Part shown: piece by piece, positions 51,212 to 61,255 of the stretch
Position numbering within the stretch: position 1 is the stretch's first letter
Layout of the letters: every line of letters starts with the position of its first letter
The notes under the pieces: generated by a model
What the model was told of the DNA's origin: nothing
The model's database searches: none
What the model saw: only the letters and a program-made list of their open reading frames with translations
Translations under genes and position numbers: made by a program
Assembly (NCBI GenBank): GCA_027422505.1
Contig: JAPQWV010000018.1
Span: forward strand, 15,022,001 to 15,086,000
From: Craterostigma plantagineum
Taxonomy: Eukaryota > Streptophyta > Magnoliopsida > Lamiales > Linderniaceae
Direction: 5' to 3'
Length of the DNA: 64,000 nt

Positions 51212-52575
51212 CTGGATTACTATTCACCGCCCCCTAAAGGACTGTAAAAAGATAATTTTGCCCTTATGATATTTAAATTAATTTAGAGAGGAAAAACAAA
51301 ATTCCGGTACGAAATACTGAAAAATACATACACAATAAATTCTAACGATCGATGTAACGTAAAAAAAAAAATTCGATTTAACATTTTAGGACTGATCGAT
51401 CGAAATTTTCGCCCTGCAGTGCACGGCCTAACGAAATTTTCGGCCGGTCTGTGTGCGGGCCGATCGATTTTTTCGGCCCGACAAAGCCCGGCTGAAATCT
51501 TGTTCGGCCACGCAGTGTAACGGCCGAACAGTATTTTCAGCCCTGACTGGCCCGACCGAAAATACTGATCGACCGTTACACTGCAGGGCCGAAAATACTG
51601 ATCGGCCCTGACAAAGCACCCGAAGTTCAATTTCGGGTACAAGTTTGGGGTCGATGCGCTCCGAATCTGGCGAAACATAACAGTTGTATATAATCAAATT
51701 GGCTTTCCGCAGGAATTTGAATCAGGGTCATCCGATTTGCAAATCGGAAGATATTGTCAAAATCGTTCAGACTGCCAGTTTCGGTCGATTCCACTGGCAG
51801 ATTGCACGATTTTGAGCATAACTTCCGATTTACAAATCGGACGACTCTGATTCAAGTTCCGATGAAAAGCCAACTTAATTATATATAACTTTTGTGTTTT
51901 AATGGCGGACTGATTCGAAGTCCATTGACCTCAGAAATTCGCCCGATTCTAACTTAGGGTTGCTGTCCGAGTGGAATCGGCCGAAACTGACAGTCTGCAC
52001 GATTTTGACAATAACTTTTACAAATCGGACGACCCTGATTCAAATTCCAATGGAAAGCCAATTTGATTATATACAACTAATGTTTATGCTTGGTCCGATT
52101 CGGAGCGCATCGACCCCCAACTTGTACCCGAAATCGAACTTCGGGTGCTGTGTCAGGGCCGATCAGTATTTTAGGCCCTGCAGTGTAACGGCCGATCAGT
52201 ACCTTCAGCCGGGCCAGTAAGGGCCGAAATACTGTTCGGCCGTTACACTGCGCAGCCGAACAAGATTTTCGGCCGGGCTTTGTCTGGGCTGAAAAAATCG
52301 ATCGGCCCGCACACAGACCAGCCGAAAATTTCGTTAGGCCGTGCACTGCAGGGCCGAAAATTTCGATCGATCGGTCCTAAAATGTTAAATCGATATTTTT
52401 TTTTACAGTTACATCGATCGTTAGAATTTATTTGTGTATGTATTTGTCAGGATTTCGTACCGGAATTTTGTTTTTCCTTTCTAAATTAATTTAAATATCA
52501 TAAGGGCAAAATCGTCTTTTTACAGTTCTTTAAGGGACGGTGACTAGGAAAAAGGGGCGGTGAATAGTAATTCTC
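51212..52575. mobile_element. Foldback Mutator-like element, 9-bp target duplication
   Basis: Long inverted arms (about 51212-51800 and 51956-52575) have ends CTGGATTACTATTCACCGCC and GAGAATTACTATTCACCGCC (right end on the other strand). They are flanked by a perfect 9-bp direct repeat AAAAGTAAA (51203-51211, 52576-52584). That duplication length marks the Mutator superfamily. The arms include GC-rich blocks with many GGCCGAAAAT and CGATCGGCC words. The centre holds an extra partial copy of the inner right-arm sequence in the right-arm orientation (about 51805-51925). There is no transposase; ORFs in the arms are by-products of the GC-rich repeats. Confidence 0.88.
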
Positions 52576-52584
52576 AAAAGTAAA

Positions 52585-53193
52585 TCAGTGGGGTCCAGTC
52601 TAATTGGACTCCACCCCACTATTTTACAGTATTTTCACTGGGGTCCCCTTAGTATGATTTTCTTTAATATTAGTCCCTACTATTTAAAAATTTACCTTAT
52701 ATATTATTAATAAAAAAATTTCTAGTGGGGTCCAGTGACCCAACTGGACCTCACGTAGCTCTACCTATGTATATAAATAACTAAAGACGACAGCTTTTTC
52801 CACGTAACTGACGCCTCTAGTCTTACTAACAATACTGTAGGCGATGCGATGCTTACGTTTTAACAACCATCGTCCAGCTTACGTTTTAACAACCATCGTC
52901 CATAGTCTTTTTAATAAACAAAACTCTTTTCACAAAATTCATTCCGTGCGATTAGCACATACATCACTCAATTGATGAACGACGAGCTTTGTGCGATTAA
53001 TTTCGTAGTTTTCTGACTGCTTTTTCAATTAACTTTATTTTTGTCGTGCGATTTCACGGCTTACGCTTGTGTAATCTTTGATTTGAGGTTGTTTTTTACG
53101 TTGTGCGCGTAAATGGGTTTCGATCTTGTGCGAGAATATGCCAAAACGTTGTGCGATTTCATGGCTTAGTAAACCTTGGTTTATGTTCAGTTT
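52585..53193. other. Intergenic, CACTA leader-like fragment at right
   Basis: Near 52590-52770 the words GGGGTCCAGT and CCAACTGGACC recur in both orientations and may be a small repeat. From about 52990 to 53190 the text (GTGCGATTTCACGGCTTACG, GTGCGATTTCATGGCTTAGT) matches the CACTA leader-like fragment at 48205-48427. The LTR at 53194 is inserted into it. Confidence 0.4.
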
Positions 53194-53489
53194 TGTTGGT
53201 CCCGATTGCACCAAACAAGGAATCAAAGAGGCTTTAATGGAATGAAAAGGGAGTATTCTCACCTTTGAGTGTGTGTATTGTGTGAAAAATTTGGATAAGC
53301 CTTTTATCTTTGATTACTTTCAAAAGTGAGTTGGTAAAACCTTATATACCACATTAACCCTAGGTATATTAAGGCCCAATCACTAAATATAAGATAATTA
53401 CATTATAGTCCTAAGCCTAAGCTAAAGGATAACTACAAAATAAATCCTAAGACCTAAACTATTGACACAATCTATTAAATATCCTAACA
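53194..53489 (-). repeat. 3' LTR of the Sirevirus-like element
   Basis: 296 bp, TGTTGGTCCC...ATCCTAACA on the plus strand (TGTTAGGATA...GGGACCAACA in element sense). It abuts the purine tract. The termini match those of the LTR at 36085-36410, while the bodies differ. Confidence 0.75.
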
Positions 53490-53503
53490 ATCTCCCCCTT
53501 TGT
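53490..53503 (-). promoter_or_regulatory. Polypurine tract
   Basis: The minus strand reads CAAAGGGGGAGATT directly before the 3' LTR, the typical copia plus-strand primer. It lies about 45 bases past the stop of the last ORF. Confidence 0.8.
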
Positions 53504-53547
53504 GTCAATTGTTGGGAGTCTTGGATCTTGAGCGTAGCGGTGGTGGA

Positions 53548-54888
53548 TTAGCGTGTGAGTGTTTCTCGAAGCCCTAGCTTGAACTCGAAGGCGCGGAGAT
53601 TCCTTCGAAGTACCATTCGATTAGCTATAGCGTCAATGAGCTTCGCGAACTTGGATCGGCAGAGAGGATCTTCTTCTGAAAGTATGCGGCAAATCTTCAT
53701 GAGTTTGTCTTGGATGATGGTGAGCGTTCCATCGGAGAACTTTGCCACTTCGGAGCAGCGCAGCATCCTCATCTTTCCCTTATAGTTCGAGTAGGCGACC
53801 GCCGGATCGTCTCCGTCGATCACATCGCCTTCTCGGTAGTCGTCCGCGTTCTTGAAAGATGGACGAGTCAGATTCACCTTCTTCAGGTTGTGCTCCACCG
53901 CCATCTGCAGATCGTGGGCGGCGAAGAATCTGACCTGTCGGAGCATGTGGCGTTTGAGAGCCACATATCCCTTGGTGACCGGTTCAGCACGTACGAGATG
54001 TCCAGAGCTTCTGAGGACGAGTCTGAACTGCTTCATGGATTCCAGCATGCTGTACAGGTCGCCCAGGCGCAGAAACTTGAAGTCCGCCTCACTGACTTCA
54101 CAGTAGCTCTCATCCTGCCTCATTACTGTGAATACTTGGTAATGGACAGGTCCTTTGGACTCTTGGCGGAGGTCAGTAACTTTGCAGATGGGGGCCCGAT
54201 TCATTTCCCGAGCGATGTTTTCCTCATCGGATAGCGTCCTTTTTGTGCATTTGTGGCAGAGAAGGCTCCATCGATAGAGCTGCTTCTTTCTCTCGCTCCA
54301 ATTTTGGATGTTCATCAGCTCATATTTGTCGAAGGTTGTGATGATCTGCTCCTTGCGTCGCCAGATCCTCTTCCTGATCTCTTCTTGAAACGGCGCGGTG
54401 ATCTTTTTGTTTTCCCACGGTGCTTCCGGTATATCCACCGTGGGTACATCCGTTTGAGCAGCAGGGGCCTCAGTTTGCTGCGTTTGGAATTGTAGGATGT
54501 TCTCGAGCTCGGCAGGTTCAGCGTCGTACTCCTCTCCGTCCTCGTTGTCTGCAGTGTTGATAAGCGTTAGTGAGGCTTCCATTAACAGACGTCGAGCGTT
54601 TTCCACCAGCTTCCTGGCTGCTACTGCATCGGCGGGTGTGTATAGCCATTCATCATTGAAGATGTAGGCTTCGATCTCGTTCTGTGCGCAGTAGACGTCC
54701 TCGGGAGCTATGTTGGAATCGGTGTTGAGAGGAGTGTCGCTGTGTGGTGGCGAGGGTGTTGCGTCAGAAGAGTTTGTGGATTGTGGGGATGGTTGTGGTG
54801 GAGACTCTGGTGGTTCAGTTGTGGTGATGGTTTTGGCAAGGATGATTTGGGTGTCGGGTGGTGTAGGTGTGGTGGTGGCCTCTAACAT
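53548..54888 (-). CDS. 3' ORF B of the Sirevirus-like element, unknown function
   Basis: 446 residues, open and intact. The N-terminal half is Pro/Thr/Ser- and acid-rich (PPESPPQPSPQST, ENILQFQTQQTE). The C-terminal half looks globular, with Arg/Lys-rich helices (KRIWRRKEQIITTFDKYELM, LYRWSLLCHKCTKRTL, FKLGLRETLTR). No signal peptide, membrane segment or known enzymatic motif is visible. It ends just before the polypurine tract, the place of the envelope-like or extra ORF of Sireviruses; that role is positional inference. It is probably the continuation of ORF A, split by a frameshift. Confidence 0.55.
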   Translation of the reverse strand: MLEATTTPTPPDTQIILAKTITTTEPPESPPQPSPQSTNSSDATPSPPHSDTPLNTDSNIAPEDVYCAQNEIEAYIFNDEWLYTPADAVAARKLVENARRLLMEASLTLINTADNEDGEEYDAEPAELENILQFQTQQTEAPAAQTDVPTVDIPEAPWENKKITAPFQEEIRKRIWRRKEQIITTFDKYELMNIQNWSERKKQLYRWSLLCHKCTKRTLSDEENIAREMNRAPICKVTDLRQESKGPVHYQVFTVMRQDESYCEVSEADFKFLRLGDLYSMLESMKQFRLVLRSSGHLVRAEPVTKGYVALKRHMLRQVRFFAAHDLQMAVEHNLKKVNLTRPSFKNADDYREGDVIDGDDPAVAYSNYKGKMRMLRCSEVAKFSDGTLTIIQDKLMKICRILSEEDPLCRSKFAKLIDAIANRMVLRRNLRAFEFKLGLRETLTR

Positions 54889-54965
54889 CGATGTGATAGT
54901 TAGAGGTTCGGAGACTGTGGGTGGAGAGGTGTGGGGGTGGTCTCTAACGTCGATGTCACGATTAG
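54870..54965 (-). repeat. Imperfect tandem duplication at the ORF A/B junction
   Basis: Plus-strand CTCTAACATCGATGTGATAG (54880) and CTCTAACGTCGATGTCACGA (54938) are near copies about 58 bases apart. In element sense both encode a ThrSer-x-LeuGlu-Ala/Thr-Thr-type stretch. A 58-base duplication is not a multiple of three and would account for the frame change between the two ORFs. Confidence 0.65.
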
Positions 54966-56663
54966 AGTTTTGGAGACGGTAGTGGGTGGTGGTGAGGGTG
55001 ATTTGGCTAGTGACTCAGGGTAGATAAGGTGGGTTTTTTGGCTAGTGGGGTGTGAGGTTTCTGTTACGGGCGTTGTTTCAGGCCCGGAGGAGGAGGGCGG
55101 CGTCGAGTGCATGAGTCCTTGGGATTGTTGGCCTAGCTGCCTATTCTCCCCCTCGCGGCGATCTTGATCATCGTCTTGATCATCACGCCTGATCCCGCTG
55201 GACTCGCCTTGAGCGCGGCAAGTCATGGGTTGAGTCATCATTCTCTTCATCTGCTGTTCCTCCTCGTCGAGTTCCGTCATCGACTCGAATCTTGCTCGTA
55301 GAAGGTAGAATAGCTCCTTCGCGGAAATGGCAGAGAGAATGGCTTCAGCATCCACATTCTGAGTCGGTGGTGGCGTCTCCGGGGCCACACCTTTCCCTTT
55401 GTCGACGGTGGACGCATCGAGACGCGCGTAAACTTTATCGAGAATCGACGCCTCAAGAGTCTTTGCAAACTCTTGAAGACGGGTCTCTAGCGCGGTCTTG
55501 GTGACGAAAGTGGGTAAGGTTAACAAGTTGGATTCACGGAGAATGCCAACTGACACCGAATCGGAGAAGATTGCCGATCGGCCGCCCGTTTGCACAGGAC
55601 TGGAAAAGACGGGGTCACTTAGACTTCCCGTTGGCATCATCGATGAGACGGACTCAATCGAATGATGGCCTAGGCTCACGGTTGTTGTGATGTTGGCCGT
55701 GCTAGGTCTTCCGCTCTCAGTCACAGAGACATCACCGAGCGTTCTGACTGAGTCACGAAGACTCTGTGGTGCAGTAAAAGGTGTATGTGTCCTAGAAATG
55801 GATGAAACTATGGGGAGTGAGGGCACTATACTCGATGTGCATGAAGAGGATGCAGTCTGAGGCGAGGGACTGCTTGTTTCAACATCGACTATCTCCAAGT
55901 GGGATGTCGATGGTATACGTGGCTCCTCGTGGAATGAAATATCTTCCTGTAGAGAGGAAGATAAGTGGGTTGGTGGGGTCGTTTGCGTGGTTGAGCCAGA
56001 TGCCACGACTTCTACTCGGGAGGTGAACACATCACCTCCTGTACCTATTGGTTTGGCTCGGCTTATCTGTGGCTGAGGAGGTCGATCGTGCTTTTGTTTC
56101 GATCGACGCTCCGTGGGGTGGCTTACGTCATCCTCTCGCGACCGTTTTTTTGGAGCGCGGGTGGAAGAGGATGCGGCGCGACTCGATGACTTTTTGGAGG
56201 TGGTGGTGGGGGTTTGGCTAGTCCCGGGGTTGGGAGCAGTGGGGTTGATCTGCGCCGTAGGGACAGTAGATAGGGGTCTGGGGCTTTCTCGGAATGAGGC
56301 GGTTGAGGCGCGATATTCCTGGACGTGTGGATTTGTCTGGTCTGCGTAGGCGAGAACTTCGTCCGGAATTATCATGGCGTGTCGGTCCTTCGCCGGGGTG
56401 TTTTTCTTCGCGAACTTCTCGACCGTGGGGATGAGGAAGTGTTCCGCTGCTGGTCGGATGCGAATGTTGGTGGAGTGCAACCGAAAATGTCTGATGAGAG
56501 CTGGGAGCCACCGCATGTAAGGGACGAAGCGGTTTGTGACTCCCTTGGCAACTTCCCGGTCGCGACGTTGGATCATTGAGACAAGATCCATCCAGATGAT
56601 GTCGGCGTAGTTGTACTTGCGGTTGTGAGCGATGCCGGTGAGGATGGTGAGGATTTGAGAGTA
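54900..56663 (-). CDS. 3' ORF A of the Sirevirus-like element, unknown function
   Basis: An open frame of about 560 residues from the Met at 56591, and in frame as far as 56663 with no Met. Its start (KYNYADIIWMDLV, then NRFVPYMRWLPALIRHF) matches a conserved block, of YPRFLQ-like form, found in the post-RNase H ORF of Sirevirus-like plant elements. A long Ser/Thr/Pro-rich low-complexity region follows, with a basic patch (RAPKKRSREDD, ERRSKQKHDR) that could be a nuclear signal, and then a helical stretch (LETRLQEFAKTLEASILDKV). The true start is uncertain. Confidence 0.5.
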   Translation of the reverse strand, partial: YSQILTILTGIAHNRKYNYADIIWMDLVSMIQRRDREVAKGVTNRFVPYMRWLPALIRHFRLHSTNIRIRPAAEHFLIPTVEKFAKKNTPAKDRHAMIIPDEVLAYADQTNPHVQEYRASTASFRESPRPLSTVPTAQINPTAPNPGTSQTPTTTSKKSSSRAASSSTRAPKKRSREDDVSHPTERRSKQKHDRPPQPQISRAKPIGTGGDVFTSRVEVVASGSTTQTTPPTHLSSSLQEDISFHEEPRIPSTSHLEIVDVETSSPSPQTASSSCTSSIVPSLPIVSSISRTHTPFTAPQSLRDSVRTLGDVSVTESGRPSTANITTTVSLGHHSIESVSSMMPTGSLSDPVFSSPVQTGGRSAIFSDSVSVGILRESNLLTLPTFVTKTALETRLQEFAKTLEASILDKVYARLDASTVDKGKGVAPETPPPTQNVDAEAILSAISAKELFYLLRARFESMTELDEEEQQMKRMMTQPMTCRAQGESSGIRRDDQDDDQDRREGENRQLGQQSQGLMHSTPPSSSGPETTPVTETSHPTSQKTHLIYPESLAKSPSPPPTTVSKTLIVTSTLETTPTPLHPQSPNL

Positions 56664-56689
56664 ATTGTAATATGATTAGTAGGAATTAA

Positions 56690-57720
56690 TGTGAGATGAG
56701 AGAATTTGCTAAACAAATAGACATGGAAAATTTTCGCAAGTTAGGAAGTCTCGCCTGTTGTTTCAAAAAAATTTTCGCATGCAAAAGGATTTAGCACTTA
56801 GTAATTTTGAATTGAAGACAATTTTCGCATGTAAGTAGTGGAAAATTTTCGCAGATTATGATATGTAGGCATGCCGAGAAAATTTCGCAGATAGAGTAAG
56901 ATTTCGCATGTATTGGAAGGTTGTCGCATGTCAAGAATTTTTGCAAGTTGTCCAAATGTTTCGCATGTAATGAGAAATTTTCGCAAGTTTTATCACATAG
57001 ACATGTCGTGAGAAATTTCCGCAGATTGAGTAAAATTTTGCAAGTATGGGAAAATTTCGCAAGTTATATCATATAGACATGTCGTGAGAAATTTTGCGCA
57101 TGACAGAGTAAAATTTCGCAAGTATGGAAAATTTCGCAAGTTATATCACATAGGCATGTCGTGAGAAATTTTCGCAGATTGAGTAAAATTTCGCAAGTAT
57201 GGGAAATTTCGCAAGTTAGGAAATCTTACAAGTTGTTCAAATTTTTCGCATGTATCAAAGAACATTCACATGTAGTATATCCATGAATTTTCGCATATAA
57301 GGAAAAATTTTCGCAAGTTCTATGAAAGTTTCGCGGAGGGAAAAGGCTTTGTGGACTGAGAAAATTTTTGTTCACTGTAGTTGCGAAAAATATGTAATAT
57401 GAAGTGAAGTGTATTAGAATTTCGCGGGGCTAAACTCACTGTAGCAGAGAAAGTTGTGTCGTGAGGGAAAAAGATTTTCTCAGATAAACTTTCGCGGGAC
57501 TTGACATGCTGTAGCAGCGAAAAAAGATTTAACACATGTAAATTCTCGGGTGAAAGTTTCGCAGTTTCTTTGTCACTGTAGCAGCAAAATTTTTTAGCGT
57601 AAGAAGTTTCTCGGAAAAAGTTTCGCGGAACTTTTCTCACTGTAGCAGCGAAATTTAACGTTTAAAACAATTTTTCTGAGAATTTTTTTTTTCGCGGTGA
57701 AGAACACAGTCCGACATCGT
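56690..57720. repeat. TTTCGC-dense array within the Sirevirus-like element
   Basis: Dozens of TTTCGCA(AG/TG) words on the plus strand (GCGAAA on the element's coding strand). In 56985-57235 they form units of about 55-75 bp containing CATGTCGTGAGAAATTT, TTCGCAAGTATGGGAAA and TTCGCAAGTTATATCA. From 57340 onward the motif is joined by CACTGTAGCAGCGAAA (four near copies between about 57430 and 57650). Non-coding spacer between RNase H and ORF A. Confidence 0.8.
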
Positions 57721-58577
57721 GCGAAACGACGCAATGATTTTAACCTTAGACCTACTCAAATTTCATCCAAAATGCAATAATCTGGACTCAATCGACTCGA
57801 AATTGGATGGGCAATGCATATTTGGGGGTTTTAAACATCAAAAACCTAATATGTGTTCGATTCAGAGCCGAGAAAATTTATCCTAACCTAACGGATTTAA
57901 TCAATGCGGGGCAAAAATAGGATAAAACGAACAGAAATTTGGGTTATTTGAGGTGTATTCATACCGAAATGCTGATTTTGAAGACGGAGAATGCAGATAA
58001 ACGGATTTTGAGTGCAGATTGGACGACGACGATGAGTTGAGGAGTTGCGAAATTTTTGAAAAGAGGGGTTGCGAAATTTTTGAATTTTCTTGGGATTTTT
58101 AGAATTGTGAAAAAAACGTTAAGGGTTTTGGGGTTTTAGGGTTTTGGTGACTGTTCATGCGAATTTTGAGTTGACGGGCCGAAATTTCGTGGGCTTGGTC
58201 AAAACCTCATCTGAGTTGAATTTCGCGGGCTTGGTCAAAATTGGGTCCAATTGAAGTTCAATTGGTCCAATTTGACCCTGTTTGACCAGAAATTTTAAAA
58301 TTCAACCCAAAATATTTTAATCGGTCCAATTTTGACTTAGTTTGTCCAAACTTTAAAGTTTCAACCCAAAATCAGAAACTCCCCCTTAATCGAAAAACTC
58401 CTTTTTAAATAATGGAAAAATCAGACGCTCCCCCTTAATCGAAAACTCCCCCTCAAAAGATATAATTCAGAAGACACATAGAAATTGGAGTGAAGTGGAA
58501 AAGGAAATATGTACACTTCATCAATATTCATGTAGGGTCGATTGATCACAACGGAAGATTCAACATGCCCAACATAG
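57721..58577. other. Spacer downstream of RNase H in the Sirevirus-like element
   Basis: No ORF. It contains GGTCCAATTTTGACT/TTGACC repeats (58220-58350) and two copies of CTCCCCCTTAATCGAAAAACTC-type text at 58380 and 58430, i.e. purine tracts in element sense. These could be relic polypurine tracts. Confidence 0.45.
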
Positions 58578-59267
58578 TCACAAGGTGTTGGAATCGTTTG
58601 ACATCCAACGGTTTTGTAAAAATGTCGGCCAGTTGATCTTCGGTTGTGACGTAGTGCAATTCAATCGTCCCTTGTCGACATGTTCTTTGATGAAGTGGTG
58701 ACGAATATCTATGTGTTTCGTCCTCGAGTGATGTACTGGATTACTCGTCATCGCAATTGCACTCTTTGAGTCACAATAAATGGGAATTTTATCATCATGA
58801 AAATTAAAATCTTGTAGTTGGGTTCTCATCCACAAAAGCTGTGAACAACAACTAGCGGCGGCGACATATTCTGCCTCCGTCGACGAAGTTGAGACACAAT
58901 TTTGTTTTCGAGACGACCAACTCACGAGTTTACCGCCCAAGAAGTGTGCAGCTCCAGAGGTGCTTTTTCTATCCATCTTGCATCCTGCGTAATCCGAGTC
59001 AGAGAATCCAACCAGCTTGAAGTCCGATCGAGTGGGGTACCACAAACCCAGATTGGGTGTTCCTTTGAGATAGCGGAGAATCCTTTTGACAGCAGTGAGA
59101 TGGGATTCCTTCGGTGTAGCCTGAAAACGAGCGCAGATTCCTGTCGAGAGAACGATATCCGGTCGACTAGCAGTGAGGTATAGAAGAGAGCCTATTATCC
59201 CACGATAGACGGTTTGGTCGACAGGAGCACCAGATGGGTCCGCATCGGGTCGGCCAGAGGGAGACAT
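58578..59267 (-). pseudogene. RNase H segment of the broken copia element
   Basis: Shows [55 protein letters not shown] and HIDIRHHFIKEHV, the standard copia RT-tail/RNase H blocks. It is one frame off from the RT segment (frameshift near 59265). It ends with a stop after a slightly frame-shifted tail (PKINWPTFLQ). Confidence 0.85.
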
Positions 59268-60104
59268 AGGTGTGCAGCAGTCTTAGCATCCTTCATTCCA
59301 TATTTCTCGAGGATGTCATGGATGTATTTGGACTGGTTGATGAAGATTCCGTCGGGGAGTTGTTTTACTTGAAGACCAAGAAAGAAATTCATCTCGCCCA
59401 TCATACTCATTTCGAATTTTTCTTTCATCAAATCTGCGAACTCTTCACACAGTTGTGGTTCAGTCGATCCAAAAATGATGTCATCGACATAAATCTGTAC
59501 AATCATGATGTCAGGGTCACTCCGCTTGGTGAAGAGGGTTGTATCCAGAGATCCTTTCTTGAATCCTGACTGAACGAGGAAATCTAAAAGGACGTCATAC
59601 CAAGCTCGGGGTGCTTGTTTTAGTCCGTAGAGAGCCTTGTAGAGTCGATAAACGTGATGAGGAAACTCTTCGCTCAAGAACCCTTCAGGTTGATCAACGT
59701 ACACTTCTTCTTTGAGAAATCCATTCAGAAATGCAGTCTTCACATCCATTTGGTAGACTTTAAAGTTCTTGTGAGCAGCAAAGGCAAGAAAAATTCTTAT
59801 AGCTTCGATCCTGGCAACGGGGGCAAAAGTTTCATCGTAGTCGATTCCTTCTTGTTGGTTGTACCCTTTAGCCACAAGTCTTGCTTTATTGCGGATGACC
59901 GTCTTTGTCCTTTTTGTTCTTGAAGATCCACTTCGTGCCGATAATGGATCTGTTGTGAGGTCGTGGTACGAGTTCCCAAACTTGTAGACGTTCAAACTGA
60001 TTTATTTCCTCCTGCATTGCAATCAGCCAATCAGGATTGAGAGCTTCAGCTACTCGTGATGGTTCGACTTGACTGAGATAGCAAGCAAACAGACTTTCAT
60101 TCAT
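59195..60104 (-). pseudogene. Reverse transcriptase segment of the broken copia element
   Basis: The N-terminal RT piece ([39 protein letters not shown]; 59886-60104) is in a different frame from the main part ([51 protein letters not shown] and the catalytic YVDDIIFGS). A frameshift therefore lies near 59900-59930. The catalytic Asp pair is kept. Confidence 0.85.
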
Positions 60105-60766
60105 CGTGGCTGAACGCGTCGAAACACCGGATGTGGGATCCCCAATAATCTGATCGGTAGGGTGAGAGCGAGCCCAAAGTGGTACATTTGTTTGTGAGGA
60201 GCTGGCCGCATTTGTATCGATTTGAGACTCATTAGATTGGGGTCCGGTGTCCGAAGAAGAGATCTCAACCGTAGGGATTGAGAGGGTTCAGCATCAGGAT
60301 CAGCAATGTTCCCAGGGTTGGGTAAAATGTCGTCTTCATTGAGATTGAGTGCATCCAAGTTTGGAGGGACGACGTCATTGCCGATAGCTGGTGGTGTAGG
60401 TGGAGTGGGTGCAGCGGTAGGTTCAGTGGTGGCGGCGGGAGTCTTGGGAACTGGATAGAAGTACTCGAAAAGTAGATCGAGGTCCAGTTCACCAGAGTTG
60501 CCCTCAGATGAGGAAGTTCCCGCCGTTGAAGGTTGTCCTTTTGTCAACGACTGTAGAAGACCTGGTTCTGGACTAATATGAGCAGAAGCCATGAGGTCGC
60601 CTTCGCTTTCGTCAAAGGTGACATTTGTCCTCTCAATGACAGATCGTTTCTCCTTAAGATAGACTCTGTATGCCTTCGAGTTTAGTGAATAACCAACAAA
60701 GATTCCTTCGAGTGCTTTTGGATCAAGCTTCCCAAGATGTTGGCGATCGTTGGCAACAAAACATCG
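60101..60766 (-). pseudogene. Integrase-RT linker segment
   Basis: Low-complexity Pro/Ala/Thr-rich linker (LLFEYFYPVPKTPAATTEP) with acidic patches between integrase and RT. It is preceded by the integrase C-terminal GYSLNSKAYRVYLKEK-type motif near 60650-60700. Frame changes occur at both ends. Confidence 0.6.
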
Positions 60767-61255
60767 TCATCCGAAGACCCTTAGATAAGATATATCTGGT
60801 ATACGACGGTTGTTCAACATCTCGTATGGAGTGCGGTTGAATCTCTTATGGATGGAAGCCCGATTCTGTGTGTAACAGGCCGTTTGAATTGCTTCGCCCC
60901 AAAGAGTGTGAGGAAGGCCGGATTGAATGAGGAGAGTCCTGGCTGCTTCAACTAGTGTCCTGTTCTTACGCTCAACGACACCATTCTGTTCCGGTGTCTT
61001 CATAGCTGAGAACTGCTGAGTGATGCCCTGAGTGGCATAGATATCACTGAGCTTCTTGTTCTTAAACTCAGTTCCGTTGTCAGTTCTGATAATCCGAACC
61101 TTCTGTTGATGAAGAGTTTGGGAGGTAACAACAAACTCGATAATTATATCAGGAACTTCATCCTTTGTACGAATGAGTTTCGTCCATGTGTAGCGTGAAA
61201 AATCGTCGACAATCACAAGAATATACCGTCTTCCTCCGAGTGTGGCCGTAGGCAT
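60767..61255 (-). pseudogene. Integrase core segment of the broken copia element
   Basis: The catalytic D,D,E set is visible: VIVDDFSRYTW, IIRTDNGTEF and KTPEQNGVVERKNRTLVEAA, then GEAIQTACYTQNRASI. The frame is open over this segment but differs from the segment to its right (change near 61230-61270). Confidence 0.85.

Noticed and set aside
51283..52489. ORFs of 69-131 codons in the foldback element
   Set aside because: They repeat in both arms and arise from GC-rich inverted repeats (GGCCGAAA words); no domain, and composition is dominated by the repeat.
54710..54982. Plus-strand ORF of Gly/Val-rich text
   Set aside because: Complement of the Pro/Thr-rich low-complexity part of the Sirevirus-like 3' ORFs.
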